DNA of 64,000 nucleotides, taken from positions 1 through 64,000 of the forward strand of contig NZ_BAAANL010000010.1 of assembly GCF_039529775.1 (NCBI RefSeq), given 5' to 3'. A program made the translations under genes and the position numbers. The first letter of the stretch is position 1. Each line of letters opens with the position of its first letter. The stretch is from Myceligenerans crystallogenes. GTDB taxonomy: Bacteria > Actinomycetota > Actinomycetes > Actinomycetales > Cellulomonadaceae. The notes under the pieces were generated by a model, which saw nothing but the letters and a program-made list of their open reading frames with translations, made no database searches and was not told where the DNA came from. Shown in pieces: positions 31,919 through 40,681 of this stretch.

Positions 31919-34620
31919 GCGGGGCGATCGCACGAGCCGTGGCGCACCGGCGGCTGGGGATGCGACTGGCGCGGCGGGATGCGCGGCGGCATCTCGGGCG
32001 GACCGTTCTCGTGGTGCTGATGGTGGCCCTGACGGTGGGGGCCGGGAGCTTCGTGGTGACGGCGCTTGCGTCCAACGAGGTGTACGGGCCCGGTGACATC
32101 GAGGCCGAGCTCGGACCGGAACTTCAGGCGAAGATCGAAGGGGTGGGTGGCCGGGTCGCACAGGAACCGCCGGCCGTCGACGGGCGGATGGGCCGCGAGA
32201 GCAGCGGACCCAGGTCGACCTCGTACACCGAGCTCGAACGCAGCATCTCGGCGGCTCTCCCGGACGGCACCAGGATGAGCCGGATGCTGGAGGGCGAGGT
32301 GCTGATCCACCGTGAGGGGGTTCCGATCCGGAACGCCGCGGTCCAGGCCGACCTCCAGGATCCCGCGGTCGCCGCGCGCTTCCCGCTCTTCGACGGGCGG
32401 TACCCCGCGGCCGGGAGCGAGGTGATGGTCACCAGCTACCAGGCCCGGCTGGGCTACGAGATCGGCGACACGATCGAGGTGGAGGTCGCCGGAGACCTCT
32501 CGCCGGCAACGATCGTCGGCGTGACGGGTCTGATCCGTGACGCGCAGGAGGACACCGCCGTCCTGTTCGGCGAGCCGGGACCGCTGACCCCGCCGAGGGA
32601 GGTCGAGCGGAGGAGCTCGGACCACCCCCTGTGGTACGTGTCTGGCGACAGCCCTGTGACCTGGTCGGACGTCGAAGCGTTGAACGACGCAGGGGCTTTC
32701 GTCACGAGCCGGCATGTCCTGGGCACCATGACCGGGCACGACGACGAATCCGGGGTTCTCGGATCGGACCCCCGGCTCGACAGGGAGACCCTCGCCGTCA
32801 CCGTGGCGATGATCATCGTCGGAGTTCTCGAGGCGATCTGGCTGATCGGCCCCGCGTTCGCCATCGGCGCGAGGCGCGACACGCGGTCCCTCGCCCTGCT
32901 GGCGGTGAACGGTGCACCCGCCTCCGCCCTGCGCACCGTGATGCTCGCGCGCGCAGTCCTCGCGGGGGCGATCGGCGCCGTCGTCGGCGTCGGGCTCGGC
33001 ATCGCGGCCACCCTGCTGCTGATCGCCGTGGCGCCTGGCACCGTGTCCGTGCTCGAGATCCCCTGGGCCGGCGTCGCGGTGCTTGCCCTGATCGGCGTCG
33101 GCCTTGCCGTGGCCGCCGCATGGCCACCGGCACGGCGCGCGGCGAACGCCGACGTCGCCGAGGTCCTGTCGGGTCGGCGACCGGCCGGCGCCGCGAGCCC
33201 GGTTCCGACGGTCATCGGCTCGGTCGCGGCTGTCGGTGGCATCTGCCTGGCTGTCGCGTCCGGGCTGGCCCATCAGGTGATCGGCATCAGCGCCGGCATC
33301 GTCGTCACGGCCCTGGGACTTGTCCTGGCGTGCGGAGGGATCGTGGGCCTGCTCGGCCGGTTCGCCGTCCGCGCCCCGTGGACCTGGCGCTTCGCGTTGC
33401 GCGACGCCTCGCGCCAGCGTGGCCGGACAGTCCCGGCCATCGCCGCGGTGATCGTCGCGGTGGCCGTCGCGGCGACCGCGCTGACGACGTTCGCCGGGTC
33501 CCGGGCGTCGATGCTCAGGGGGAACATCCCGCAGGCGGCCGAAGGGGCCCTCGTGATGAAAGCGGCCGGGTTCGGACAGGTCATCGACGAGGACGCGGCC
33601 GCGAAGCTCTCGGATGTCGTCGCACGGTCGTTCCCGGACGCGGGACCGATGATTCCGGTCCGGATCCCCGTCAACAGCGACGGCCTCTCCATCAGCGTCT
33701 ATGTCCACGAGGCACAACGACTCAACTTCTACGGGGACGAGAGCCCCGCGACCAAGCTCACCGTCACGGATGGTGACGACCCTGGCCTCCTGCGCGCGCT
33801 GGGCGTACCGGAACGGCACCACGCCGCGATCCGCACGGCACTGTCCCAGGGCCGGGTGGTCGCGCCGCGTCATCACGTCTTCGAGGACGGCACCATCCGC
33901 GTGAACATCGGCCGGTACGACGAGCGCGACGGAATCATGGTGGATGCCGGTGGCCCTACCGGCGTCCCGCTCCCCGCGACGGCGATCGGAGACGTCGGCG
34001 AGGTCGTCGGCAACCTGCCGTTGATCCCACCCTCGTTGATCGGTGAGCTGGGAGCGACGGGTACCGGAGTCGGCGCCTACATCGCCATGGCCGATATCCC
34101 TTCCGACCTTGCCAACGCTCAGGGAGCACTGCTGCTGCAGCACCTCGCTGCCGCGGGGCTCAGGCCTGACGGCGAGGACGCCACCGTCAAGGCGGATGAC
34201 GTCCATATCGGGGCGACGGTCGAGGGATCCCACATCCCGGCGGACAACGGATGGTTCACCATCCTGGTGATCGCTGCTGCCGCCCTCTTCCTCGCGCTCA
34301 CCGGCACCTGGTCGGCGGTGGCCCTGTCCGCGATCGACTCCCGGCCCGATCTGGCTGCGCTCGCCGCGATCGGCGCCACGCCGTCCGCCCGGAAACGGGT
34401 CGTGGCCGCCCAGGCGGGGGCCATATCCGTCACCGGAACGCTGCTCGGAGTTCTCGCGGGCATCCCGCTCGGGCTCGCGTTCGAGCTGAACTCGGACCTC
34501 CCCCTCGTCGTCCCGTGGGGTCAGGTCGCCCTCCTGGTCCTGGCGGTCCCGGTCCTGGCGATCTCCGCCGCCTGGCTCGTCACCCGTTCCCGGGTGCCCC
34601 TCACCCGCCGCCGCGGGTGA
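31915..34620 (+). CDS. FtsX-like ABC transporter permease
   Basis: This 901-aa permease has an N-terminal helix (~28-50) followed by a ~260-residue extracellular domain. Helices cluster at ~300-440 and ~470-520, a second large extracellular domain spans ~545-780, and helices follow near the end. FtsX folds occur twice (around 300-420 and 790-890). It works with the preceding ATPase as a mechanotransmitter-type exporter or resistance module rather than a classical importer. Base composition in 32,100-34,600 looks less extreme than in the neighbours (more A/T-ending codons), hinting at different ancestry. Confidence 0.9.
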   Translation: MSGAIARAVAHRRLGMRLARRDARRHLGRTVLVVLMVALTVGAGSFVVTALASNEVYGPGDIEAELGPELQAKIEGVGGRVAQEPPAVDGRMGRESSGPRSTSYTELERSISAALPDGTRMSRMLEGEVLIHREGVPIRNAAVQADLQDPAVAARFPLFDGRYPAAGSEVMVTSYQARLGYEIGDTIEVEVAGDLSPATIVGVTGLIRDAQEDTAVLFGEPGPLTPPREVERRSSDHPLWYVSGDSPVTWSDVEALNDAGAFVTSRHVLGTMTGHDDESGVLGSDPRLDRETLAVTVAMIIVGVLEAIWLIGPAFAIGARRDTRSLALLAVNGAPASALRTVMLARAVLAGAIGAVVGVGLGIAATLLLIAVAPGTVSVLEIPWAGVAVLALIGVGLAVAAAWPPARRAANADVAEVLSGRRPAGAASPVPTVIGSVAAVGGICLAVASGLAHQVIGISAGIVVTALGLVLACGGIVGLLGRFAVRAPWTWRFALRDASRQRGRTVPAIAAVIVAVAVAATALTTFAGSRASMLRGNIPQAAEGALVMKAAGFGQVIDEDAAAKLSDVVARSFPDAGPMIPVRIPVNSDGLSISVYVHEAQRLNFYGDESPATKLTVTDGDDPGLLRALGVPERHHAAIRTALSQGRVVAPRHHVFEDGTIRVNIGRYDERDGIMVDAGGPTGVPLPATAIGDVGEVVGNLPLIPPSLIGELGATGTGVGAYIAMADIPSDLANAQGALLLQHLAAAGLRPDGEDATVKADDVHIGATVEGSHIPADNGWFTILVIAAAALFLALTGTWSAVALSAIDSRPDLAALAAIGATPSARKRVVAAQAGAISVTGTLLGVLAGIPLGLAFELNSDLPLVVPWGQVALLVLAVPVLAISAAWLVTRSRVPLTRRRG

Positions 34621-34623
34621 AGC

Positions 34624-34717
34624 GACCACGAGGCTGGCTTCCCGGGCACGAGGTCGGCGTCCGCGCGACTCGCGCGATGCGCCGCAACCTCGTGGTCGTG
34701 AGGCCAACCTCGTGGTC
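34624..34717. repeat. dispersed nested palindrome, copy B
   Basis: Outer arms GACCACGAGG(C/T)TGGC (34624-34638 and 34703-34717, one mismatch) enclose a second CACGAGGT (34647-34654) and its complement (34687-34694). The segment 34675-34696 is the inverted copy of 17949-17970 (21 of 22 identical). It fills the gap after the FtsX permease stop. Confidence 0.7.
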
Positions 34718-34731
34718 GGCGTCAGGCGGCG

Positions 34732-34768
34732 TCAGCCCCCCGCCCGGGAGTTCCTGGGCGGGGGCTGA
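34732..34768. terminator. terminator between FtsX permease and ilvE
   Basis: TCAGCCCCCGCCC (34732-34744) pairs perfectly with GGGCGGGGGCTGA (34756-34768) across an 11-nt loop. It lies 12 bp from the ilvE stop (minus strand) and 112 bp after the permease stop, and probably serves both. Confidence 0.8.
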
Positions 34769-34779
34769 TCAGGAGAAGG

Positions 34780-35913
34780 TCAGGCCAGGCGGCGCATCCA
34801 GCCGTGGCGGTCCTCCGCGCGGCCGTACTGGATGTCGGTCAGCTCGGTGCGGAGCGCCATCGTCAGCTCGCCCGAGCCGCCGTCGCCCACCGTGACGTCG
34901 AAGTCCGACGACGCGAACCGCCCGATCGGCGTCACGACCGCCGCCGTGCCGCACGCGAAGAACTCCTTGACCTGCCCGGACGCCAGGCCGTCCACGAGCT
35001 CGGCCGCGGGGATGCGCCGCTCGACGACCTCGTGGCCGCGGTCGGCCGCGAGCTGCAGCACCGACCTGCGCGTGATGCCCTCCAGGATGGAGCCGAGCTG
35101 CGGCGTGTGCAGCGAGCCGTCCTCCATGACCAGGAAGACGTTCATCCCGCCGAGTTCCTCGAGGTAGGTGCTCGTCGCGCTGTCCAGGAAGCACACCTGG
35201 TCGAAGCCCTTGGCCTGGGCCTCCTGCTGCGGCAGCAGGCTGGCCGCGTAGTTGCCGCCGAACTTCGCGTCGCCCGTGCCGCCGGGCGCGCCGGCCCGGT
35301 GGTAGGTGTCCGACAGGTAGATCGACACCGGCTTGACGCCGCTGGCGAAGTACGGCCCCACTGGCGAGGCGATGACGAGGTGCTCCACCACGTTCGCCGC
35401 CCGCACCCCGAGGAACGCCTCGCTCGCGAACATGAACGGCCGCAGGTACAGCGAGGAGTCCTCGCCGTCCGGCACCCAGTCGAGATCGGTCCGCACGAGC
35501 GCGACGAGCGAGGCCAGGAAGTCCTCCTCGGGCAGCGCCGGCAGCGCCAGCCGGTGCGCCGACCGCGCGTACCGCTGCGCGTTCTGCTCGGGCCGGAAAC
35601 CCCAGACGGAGCCGTCGGCGTGCTTGTACGCCTTCATGCCCTCGAAGATCTCCTGGGCGTAGTGCAGCACGGCGGTGGCCGGGTCGAGCTGCAGCGGGCC
35701 GTAGGGCTCGACGCGGCGGTCCGTCCAGCCGTCGGCGGCGCGCCAGGTGACGCGGGCCATGTGGTCGGTGAAGACGGTGCCGAACTTGGGTGCGGCGAGG
35801 AGGGCTGCGCGCTCCTGCGCGGGCTTCGGCGCTTCGTTGCGCCGGACCTCGTAGCGGGCCACGAGATCGTCGAGCTCCGCCGGGAGGGTGTGCTGGTGGG
35901 ACATAGTGGTCAT
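34780..35913 (-). CDS. ilvE: branched-chain amino acid aminotransferase
   Basis: This 377-aa class IV PLP aminotransferase catalyses the last step of Ile, Leu and Val synthesis. The PLP lysine is Lys217 in GDAKFGGNYAAS. YAQEIFEGMKAY, LRPFMFASEAFLGV and EELGGMNVF are typical of the BCAT II group. The ATG at 35913 has AAAGG upstream; the longer in-frame start at 35988 adds 25 residues without a ribosome-binding site, and an ATG at 35904 three codons in is also possible. It is transcribed in the same direction as leuB, after a gap of 114 bp. Confidence 0.96.
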   Translation of the reverse strand: MTTMSHQHTLPAELDDLVARYEVRRNEAPKPAQERAALLAAPKFGTVFTDHMARVTWRAADGWTDRRVEPYGPLQLDPATAVLHYAQEIFEGMKAYKHADGSVWGFRPEQNAQRYARSAHRLALPALPEEDFLASLVALVRTDLDWVPDGEDSSLYLRPFMFASEAFLGVRAANVVEHLVIASPVGPYFASGVKPVSIYLSDTYHRAGAPGGTGDAKFGGNYAASLLPQQEAQAKGFDQVCFLDSATSTYLEELGGMNVFLVMEDGSLHTPQLGSILEGITRRSVLQLAADRGHEVVERRIPAAELVDGLASGQVKEFFACGTAAVVTPIGRFASSDFDVTVGDGGSGELTMALRTELTDIQYGRAEDRHGWMRRLA

Positions 35914-35994
35914 GATCAGAAGCCTTTCACCGGATGAAGTCAGTGTTCCATGCCCGGCCGGTGAAGGGGACCTGTCCTGTGAGGACACACCCTG

Positions 35995-36017
35995 CGGCCG
36001 GGCGACGAGCCCGGCCG
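35995..36017 (-). terminator. hairpin after leuB
   Basis: CGGCCGGGC (35995-36003) and GCCCGGCCG (36009-36017) form a 9-bp stem with a 5-nt loop, 11 nt past the leuB stop on the minus strand. A second small palindrome (GTCCTGTGAGGAC) lies just beyond, before ilvE. Confidence 0.55.
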
Positions 36018-36027
36018 TGGGGTTGTG

Positions 36028-37092
36028 CTACCCCGCGACCCGGGCCGCGATGTCGGCGCCGATCTGCGCCGTGGTGCGTACGGAGGACGTCGTCGCCCGC
36101 TCCACGAGGTCCGCGGAGACGGCCGCCTGGACCGCGGCGGACTCCTCCGCGCGGCCCAGGTGGTCCAGCAGCAGCCCGACCGACAGGATCGTCGCGGTGG
36201 GGTCGGCCTTGCCGGTCCCCGCGATGTCCGGGGCGGAGCCGTGCACCGGCTCGAACATCGACGGCGCGGTGCGGTCCGGGTTGATGTTGGCGGACGCCGC
36301 CAGCCCGATCCCGCCCGTGATCGCCGCGGCCTGGTCCGTGAGGATGTCGCCGAACAGGTTGTCGGTGACGATCACGTCGAACCGGCTCGGGTTCGTCGTC
36401 AGGAAGATCGTGGCCGCGTCCACGTGCAGGTAGTCCGTGGTGACGTCCGGGAACTCCGCGTTGACGGCCTCGACCGTGCGGCGCCAGAGGTGGCCGGCGT
36501 GCACCAGCACGTTGTGCTTGTGCACGAGCGTGAGGTGCTTGCGCTCGCGCTTCGCGGCGCGCGCGAAGGCGTCGCGCACCACGCGCTCCACGCCGAACGC
36601 GGTGTTCACCGATACCTCGGTCGCGATCTCCGCGGGCGTGCCGACGCGCAGCGCGCCGCCGTTGCCGGTGTACGGGCCCTCGGTGCCCTCGCGGACGACG
36701 ACGAAGTCCACCTCGCCGGGCTCGGCGAGCGGGCTCCTCACGCCCGGGAAGAGCTTGGACGGGCGCAGGTTCACGTAGTGGTCCAGCGTGAAGCGGAGCT
36801 TGAGCAGCAGGCCGCGCTCCAGCACGCCGCTCGGGACGGTCGGGTCGCCGATGGCGCCCAGCAGGATCGCGTCGTGCTGCTTGATCCGCCCCAGGTCCTC
36901 GTCGGTGAGGGTGTCGCCCGTGGCGTGCCAGCGGCGCGCGCCCAGGTCGAACTCCGTCGTGCCGACCTTGGTGCCGCTCGGCGCCAGCACCGCGTCGAGG
37001 ACCTTCAGGCCCTGCTCCACGACTTCGGTGCCGATGCCGTCCCCGGCCACGACTGCGAGATTGATCTGCTGGTCCGTACCGTTCTCCGCCAT
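36028..37092 (-). CDS. leuB: 3-isopropylmalate dehydrogenase
   Basis: This 354-aa beta-decarboxylating dehydrogenase oxidises 3-isopropylmalate in leucine synthesis and may also oxidise the citramalate-derived 2-methyl analogue in isoleucine synthesis. Visible: VVAGDGIGTEV (~14-24), VREGTEGPYTGNGGALR, LVHKHNVL and ANINPDRTAPSMFEPVHGSAPDIAG. The ATG lies 6 nt after TAGGCT (37099-37104, minus strand; leaderless). A perfect inverted repeat covers the region just upstream. leuA, leuC and leuD are not in this window. Confidence 0.96.
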   Translation of the reverse strand: MAENGTDQQINLAVVAGDGIGTEVVEQGLKVLDAVLAPSGTKVGTTEFDLGARRWHATGDTLTDEDLGRIKQHDAILLGAIGDPTVPSGVLERGLLLKLRFTLDHYVNLRPSKLFPGVRSPLAEPGEVDFVVVREGTEGPYTGNGGALRVGTPAEIATEVSVNTAFGVERVVRDAFARAAKRERKHLTLVHKHNVLVHAGHLWRRTVEAVNAEFPDVTTDYLHVDAATIFLTTNPSRFDVIVTDNLFGDILTDQAAAITGGIGLAASANINPDRTAPSMFEPVHGSAPDIAGTGKADPTATILSVGLLLDHLGRAEESAAVQAAVSADLVERATTSSVRTTAQIGADIAARVAG

Positions 37093-37098
37093 GAAGGG

Positions 37099-37140
37099 AG
37101 CCTAGCGCGAGACTCGCGGGAAATGAGACGCGAGTCTCGC
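37099..37140 (-). promoter_or_regulatory. leuB promoter and operator
   Basis: A minus-strand -10 TAGGCT (37099-37104) is followed upstream by a perfect 12-bp inverted repeat (GCGAGACTCGCG 37107-37118 with 37129-37140). Its right half itself contains the palindrome GAGAC-GCGA-GTCTC. IclR-type leucine regulators (LtbR/NdgR) control leu genes in actinobacteria; that this site is theirs is inference. Confidence 0.6.
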
Positions 37141-37154
37141 GACGTGGGACGGTT

Positions 37155-38555
37155 TCACCGGACTCCCTGCAGCTCCAGCACCAGATCCCGCACCGCCGCG
37201 GCGGGCACGAGACCGGCGTCGTCGGCGACCTGCCGGGCGACCACGGCGGGCACGTCCGGGTCGGAGCACAGCACCAGCGGGGTGTCGGCGGCCGAGTCCG
37301 GCAGCCGCCCGTGCGAGCCGCGCACCCAGGTCGCGTCCAGCGGCGTCGTGCTCATCGCGTACCGCAGGCCGAGCTGCTTGCGCACGAGGTTCAGGCCGGC
37401 GCGTGCCTTCGAGAACCGGTCGGCCGGGTCGAAGAACAGCTCCGCCGGGTCGTAGCCGGGCTTGCGGTGGATGTCCACGCCGCGGGCGAACTCCGGGGCC
37501 CGGTCGTCCCGCAGCCAGTAGTAGTAGGTGAACCAGGCGTCCGGCTCGGCCACGACCACCAGCTCGCCCGATCGCTCGTGGTCCAGGCCGTAGGCCGCCT
37601 GCGCCGCGCGGTCCAGCACCTCGTCCACGCCGGGCTCGTCCCGCAGCAGCGCCGCCACGCGCGGCACGTCCGCCGGGTCCGCCACGTAGACATGCGCCAC
37701 CTGGTGGTCGGCGACGGCGAACGCCCGCGACGTCCACGGGTCCAGCAGCTCGCGGCCCTGCTGGGCGTACACCTCCAGCAGGCCCTCGCGCCGCAGCAGC
37801 CGGTTCAGGTGGACGGGCCGCGACACCGGCCCGATCCCGTACTCCGAGACCGCCACGACCGTCACGCCGTCGGCCTCCGCCTGGTCCAGGAGGGGCGTCA
37901 GCGCCACGTCGAGGTCGGCCGCGGCGCGGTCGGCCTCGGGGGACTCGGGGCCGAACCGTTGCAGGTCGTAGTCCAGGTGCGGCACGTACGCCAGGGTCAG
38001 GTCGGCCGCGCGGGTGGTGAGCAGGTGCCGGGTGGCCGACACGATCCACCGCGTCGAGTCGATCGACGCCGTCGGCCCCCAGTACCGGAACAGCGGGAAG
38101 TCGCCGAACGCGCCGGTCAGCTCGTCGTGCAGCGCGGCCGGGCGGACGTACGCGTCCGGGGACTTGCGCCCGTCCGCGTGGTAGACGGGCCGGGGAGTCA
38201 CCGTGACCTGCGTGGTCATCCCCATCGCGTACCACCAGCAGACGTTCACGGCGTGGTAGCCGGGTTCGGCCCGGCGGGCCGTCTCCCACAGCTTCTCCCC
38301 GCCCACCAGCCGGTTGTGCTGCCGCCAGAGATGGATCTCGCCCAGGTCGCGGAAGTACCAGCCGTTCCCGACGATGCCGTGGTCGCGCGGCGCGAGCCCC
38401 GTCAGCATCGTCGACTGCACGGTGCACGTCACCGCGGGCAGCACCGTGCCGAGCCGCGAGGACCAGCCCCCGCGCGCCAGCCGGGTCAGCCGCGGCATGT
38501 GCGCCAGGGCGCGTTCGGTCAGCCCGACGACGTCGAGCAGCAGGACCTGCCTCAT
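37155..38555 (-). CDS. nucleotide pyrophosphatase/phosphodiesterase-family protein (EboF-like)
   Basis: This 466-aa alkaline-phosphatase-superfamily enzyme has the N-terminal metal Asp8 (LLLDVVGL), the PxxT nucleophile region (LPAVTCTVQSTMLTG, Thr near 43) and later metal-site motifs YVPHLDYDLQRFG and VAVSEYG. There is no signal peptide, so it is probably cytosolic. The ATG overlaps the EboE stop (ATGA), making it the last gene of the seven-gene ebo-like operon. In ebo clusters of other bacteria a similar protein accompanies EboA-EboE; its substrate is unknown. Confidence 0.85.
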   Translation of the reverse strand: MRQVLLLDVVGLTERALAHMPRLTRLARGGWSSRLGTVLPAVTCTVQSTMLTGLAPRDHGIVGNGWYFRDLGEIHLWRQHNRLVGGEKLWETARRAEPGYHAVNVCWWYAMGMTTQVTVTPRPVYHADGRKSPDAYVRPAALHDELTGAFGDFPLFRYWGPTASIDSTRWIVSATRHLLTTRAADLTLAYVPHLDYDLQRFGPESPEADRAAADLDVALTPLLDQAEADGVTVVAVSEYGIGPVSRPVHLNRLLRREGLLEVYAQQGRELLDPWTSRAFAVADHQVAHVYVADPADVPRVAALLRDEPGVDEVLDRAAQAAYGLDHERSGELVVVAEPDAWFTYYYWLRDDRAPEFARGVDIHRKPGYDPAELFFDPADRFSKARAGLNLVRKQLGLRYAMSTTPLDATWVRGSHGRLPDSAADTPLVLCSDPDVPAVVARQVADDAGLVPAAAVRDLVLELQGVR

Positions 38556-39787
38556 CCGACGATCTCCTTCTCCCGTGCGTCCGTCAGGTGCTCGCGCGCC
38601 CATCGCAGCTCCGCGGCGATGCCCGCCACGAGGCCGTCGTCGTCCCCGCCGGGGCCGCCCGTGCCGCCGGGGCCACCAGGGCCGGTGAGGCCCGGGCCCG
38701 CGGCTCCCGCGGGCAGCACCGTCCAGGTGTACGTCTCCACGTCCAGGTGCGCCTCGTCGCCGTGCGGGGTGGCGCGCACCGCGGCGACCGCCTCGCGCAG
38801 CACGCCGGTGGTCGCCGCCAGCGGCGGCTCCGGCCGGGCGTGCAGCGGCACGTGGAAGTGCACGCGCCACGGTCCCTCGCCCGGCAGGCCCGGGCGCCCG
38901 GGGGCGGTGCCGAGCGCCTCGCCGAGGTCGTCGGCCGCCAGCACGGTGCCCGACGGCGTCCGCTCCCGCACCTGGTGCAGGTACCGCGGTTCGGCGAACC
39001 GGGCGACGGCGGCGCGCGACTTCGCCCGTCCCGGCTCGTCCACGTGGAGGGCCGCGGAGGCCTGCACCTTCACGACCCGCAGCCCCGCGTCCGCGATCCG
39101 CCGGACGGCGCCGGCCGGGTCCGCGAAGGACACCGCCAGATGGCACGTGTCCAGGCAGACGCCGACGTGCTCCGGGTCGATCCGCCGCTCGGCCGGTCCG
39201 GCGGGGTCCGTCCGCGCGGCGAGCCAGCCGACGACGTCGTCCACGGTGTCGAGCACGCAGCCGGGCTCGGGCTCCACGGCGATCCGCACGACCTTCCCGG
39301 TCCGGTCGGCCAGGTCCCGCAGGTCACGGGACAGGGTGGCCAGGGCCCGGGCCGACTCGTCGTCGTCGGCGGGCGTCCACGGCGCGCGCCAGGCGAGCGG
39401 CAGGGTCGAGATCGACCCGGCGGCGTCGTCGGGCAGGAGTGCGGCGAGCACGCGCGCGCAGGCCTGCGTGTACTGCAGGCGGGCGCGCTCCGCCCAGGTC
39501 GGGCGGTAGACGGACCGGCCCACCACCTCGCTGTGGAAGCCGCCGTACGGGAACGCGTTGAGGGTGCGGACCTCGAGGCCGAGGTCCGCGAGGGTGCCGC
39601 GCAGCCGGGCGACGTCGGACGCCGACCCGTCGAGCCCGAGCGCGACCCGCGCGGGCAGCCACAGCCCCACGCCGAGCACGTCCAGCCCGGCGGCCTCGCG
39701 CACCGGCCCGGCGTACGCGGCCAGCTGGGCGAGCACGCCGTCCAGGTCCTCGGCGGGGTGCACGTTGGTGCAGTAGGACAGATGCAT
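38552..39787 (-). CDS. eboE: EboE-like metabolite traffic protein (xylose-isomerase TIM barrel)
   Basis: This 411-aa TIM-barrel protein begins MHLSYCTNVHPAEDLDGVLAQL and contains LNAFPYGGFHSEVV, ISTLPLAW, EPEPGCVLDTVDD and GVCLDTCHLAVSFADP, the pattern of EboE. A Gly/Pro-rich insertion (about 365-385, GPGGPGGTGGPGG) interrupts the C-terminal part. EboE is required in other organisms for correct placement of a small metabolite but its chemistry is not established. It begins 9 bp after the TatD-like gene and overlaps the phosphodiesterase gene. Confidence 0.85.
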   Translation of the reverse strand: MHLSYCTNVHPAEDLDGVLAQLAAYAGPVREAAGLDVLGVGLWLPARVALGLDGSASDVARLRGTLADLGLEVRTLNAFPYGGFHSEVVGRSVYRPTWAERARLQYTQACARVLAALLPDDAAGSISTLPLAWRAPWTPADDDESARALATLSRDLRDLADRTGKVVRIAVEPEPGCVLDTVDDVVGWLAARTDPAGPAERRIDPEHVGVCLDTCHLAVSFADPAGAVRRIADAGLRVVKVQASAALHVDEPGRAKSRAAVARFAEPRYLHQVRERTPSGTVLAADDLGEALGTAPGRPGLPGEGPWRVHFHVPLHARPEPPLAATTGVLREAVAAVRATPHGDEAHLDVETYTWTVLPAGAAGPGLTGPGGPGGTGGPGGDDDGLVAGIAAELRWAREHLTDAREKEIVG

Positions 39788-39796
39788 CGTCGCCCC

Positions 39797-40681
39797 CTAG
39801 GCCCGCACGCCGCGCAGCACGGACGAGCCCTCGAACTCCACGCCGGGCGCGGGCGGTGCGCCGGCCACGAACCCCGGCACCGGGTCGAGCACGAGGTTCC
39901 CCGACTGCCCGTAGAACGCGGCCGGGTTGCGCCACAGGACCTGGTCGACGTCGTCGTCCGTGAACCCGGCGGCGAGCATCTCGCGGCCCGTGCGGGCCGT
40001 CTTCAGCGGGTCGGAGCGGCCCCAGTCGGCGGCGGAGTTCACGATCATCCGCGCGGTGCCGTACTCGCGCAGCAGCGCGACGGTGCGGCGCTCGTCCATC
40101 TTGGTGTCCGGGTAGACGGAGAACCCGGCCCACATCCCGGCGTCGTGCACCAGGGCGACCGTGGTCTCGTTGAGGTGGTCCACGAGCACCCGTTCGGGCG
40201 GCAGCCCCGACTCGCGCACGACGTCGAGCGTGCGGCGCGTGCCCGCGAGCTTGTCGCGGTGCGGCGTGTGCACCAGGACCGGCAGGTCCGCGTCGCGGGC
40301 CATCGCGAGCTGGGCGGCGAACACCTCGTCCTCGGCGGGCGTCATCGAGTCGTAGCCCACCTCGCCGACCGCGACCACGCCGTCCTTGAGCAGGTAGCGC
40401 GGGATCTCGGCGAGGACGTCGCGGCAGCGCGGGTCGTTCGCCTCCTTCGGGTTGAGCGCGATCGCGGCGTGGTGCCGGATCCCGAACTGGGCGGCGCGGA
40501 ACCTCTCCCAGCCCACGAGGGAGTCGAAGTAGTCGGTGAACGAGGCGGCGGACGTGCGGGGCTGCCCGAGCCAGAAGGCGGGCTCGACGACGGCGCGGAC
40601 GCCCGCGGCGTACATGGCCTCGTAGTCGTCGGTGGTGCGGCTGGTCATGTGGATGTGCGGGTCCAGGATGCGCATGCTCAC
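39797..40681 (-). CDS. TatD-family hydrolase of the ebo cluster (EboB-like)
   Basis: This 294-aa metal-dependent hydrolase has the HxH metal motif (DPHIH, His9 and His11), a central Glu (AVGEVGYD), LVHTPH and LVDHLNE. TatD proteins are typically nucleases or small-molecule hydrolases; ebo-cluster members form a separate branch. The GTG overlaps the EboA stop (GTGA); an internal ATG two codons later (40675) is equally likely to be used. Confidence 0.85.
   Translation of the reverse strand: MSMRILDPHIHMTSRTTDDYEAMYAAGVRAVVEPAFWLGQPRTSAASFTDYFDSLVGWERFRAAQFGIRHHAAIALNPKEANDPRCRDVLAEIPRYLLKDGVVAVGEVGYDSMTPAEDEVFAAQLAMARDADLPVLVHTPHRDKLAGTRRTLDVVRESGLPPERVLVDHLNETTVALVHDAGMWAGFSVYPDTKMDERRTVALLREYGTARMIVNSAADWGRSDPLKTARTGREMLAAGFTDDDVDQVLWRNPAAFYGQSGNLVLDPVPGFVAGAPPAPGVEFEGSSVLRGVRA

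Noticed and set aside
36000..37500. Plus-strand open frames across leuB
   Set aside because: They are shadows of leuB and the phosphodiesterase gene, with no recognisable domain.
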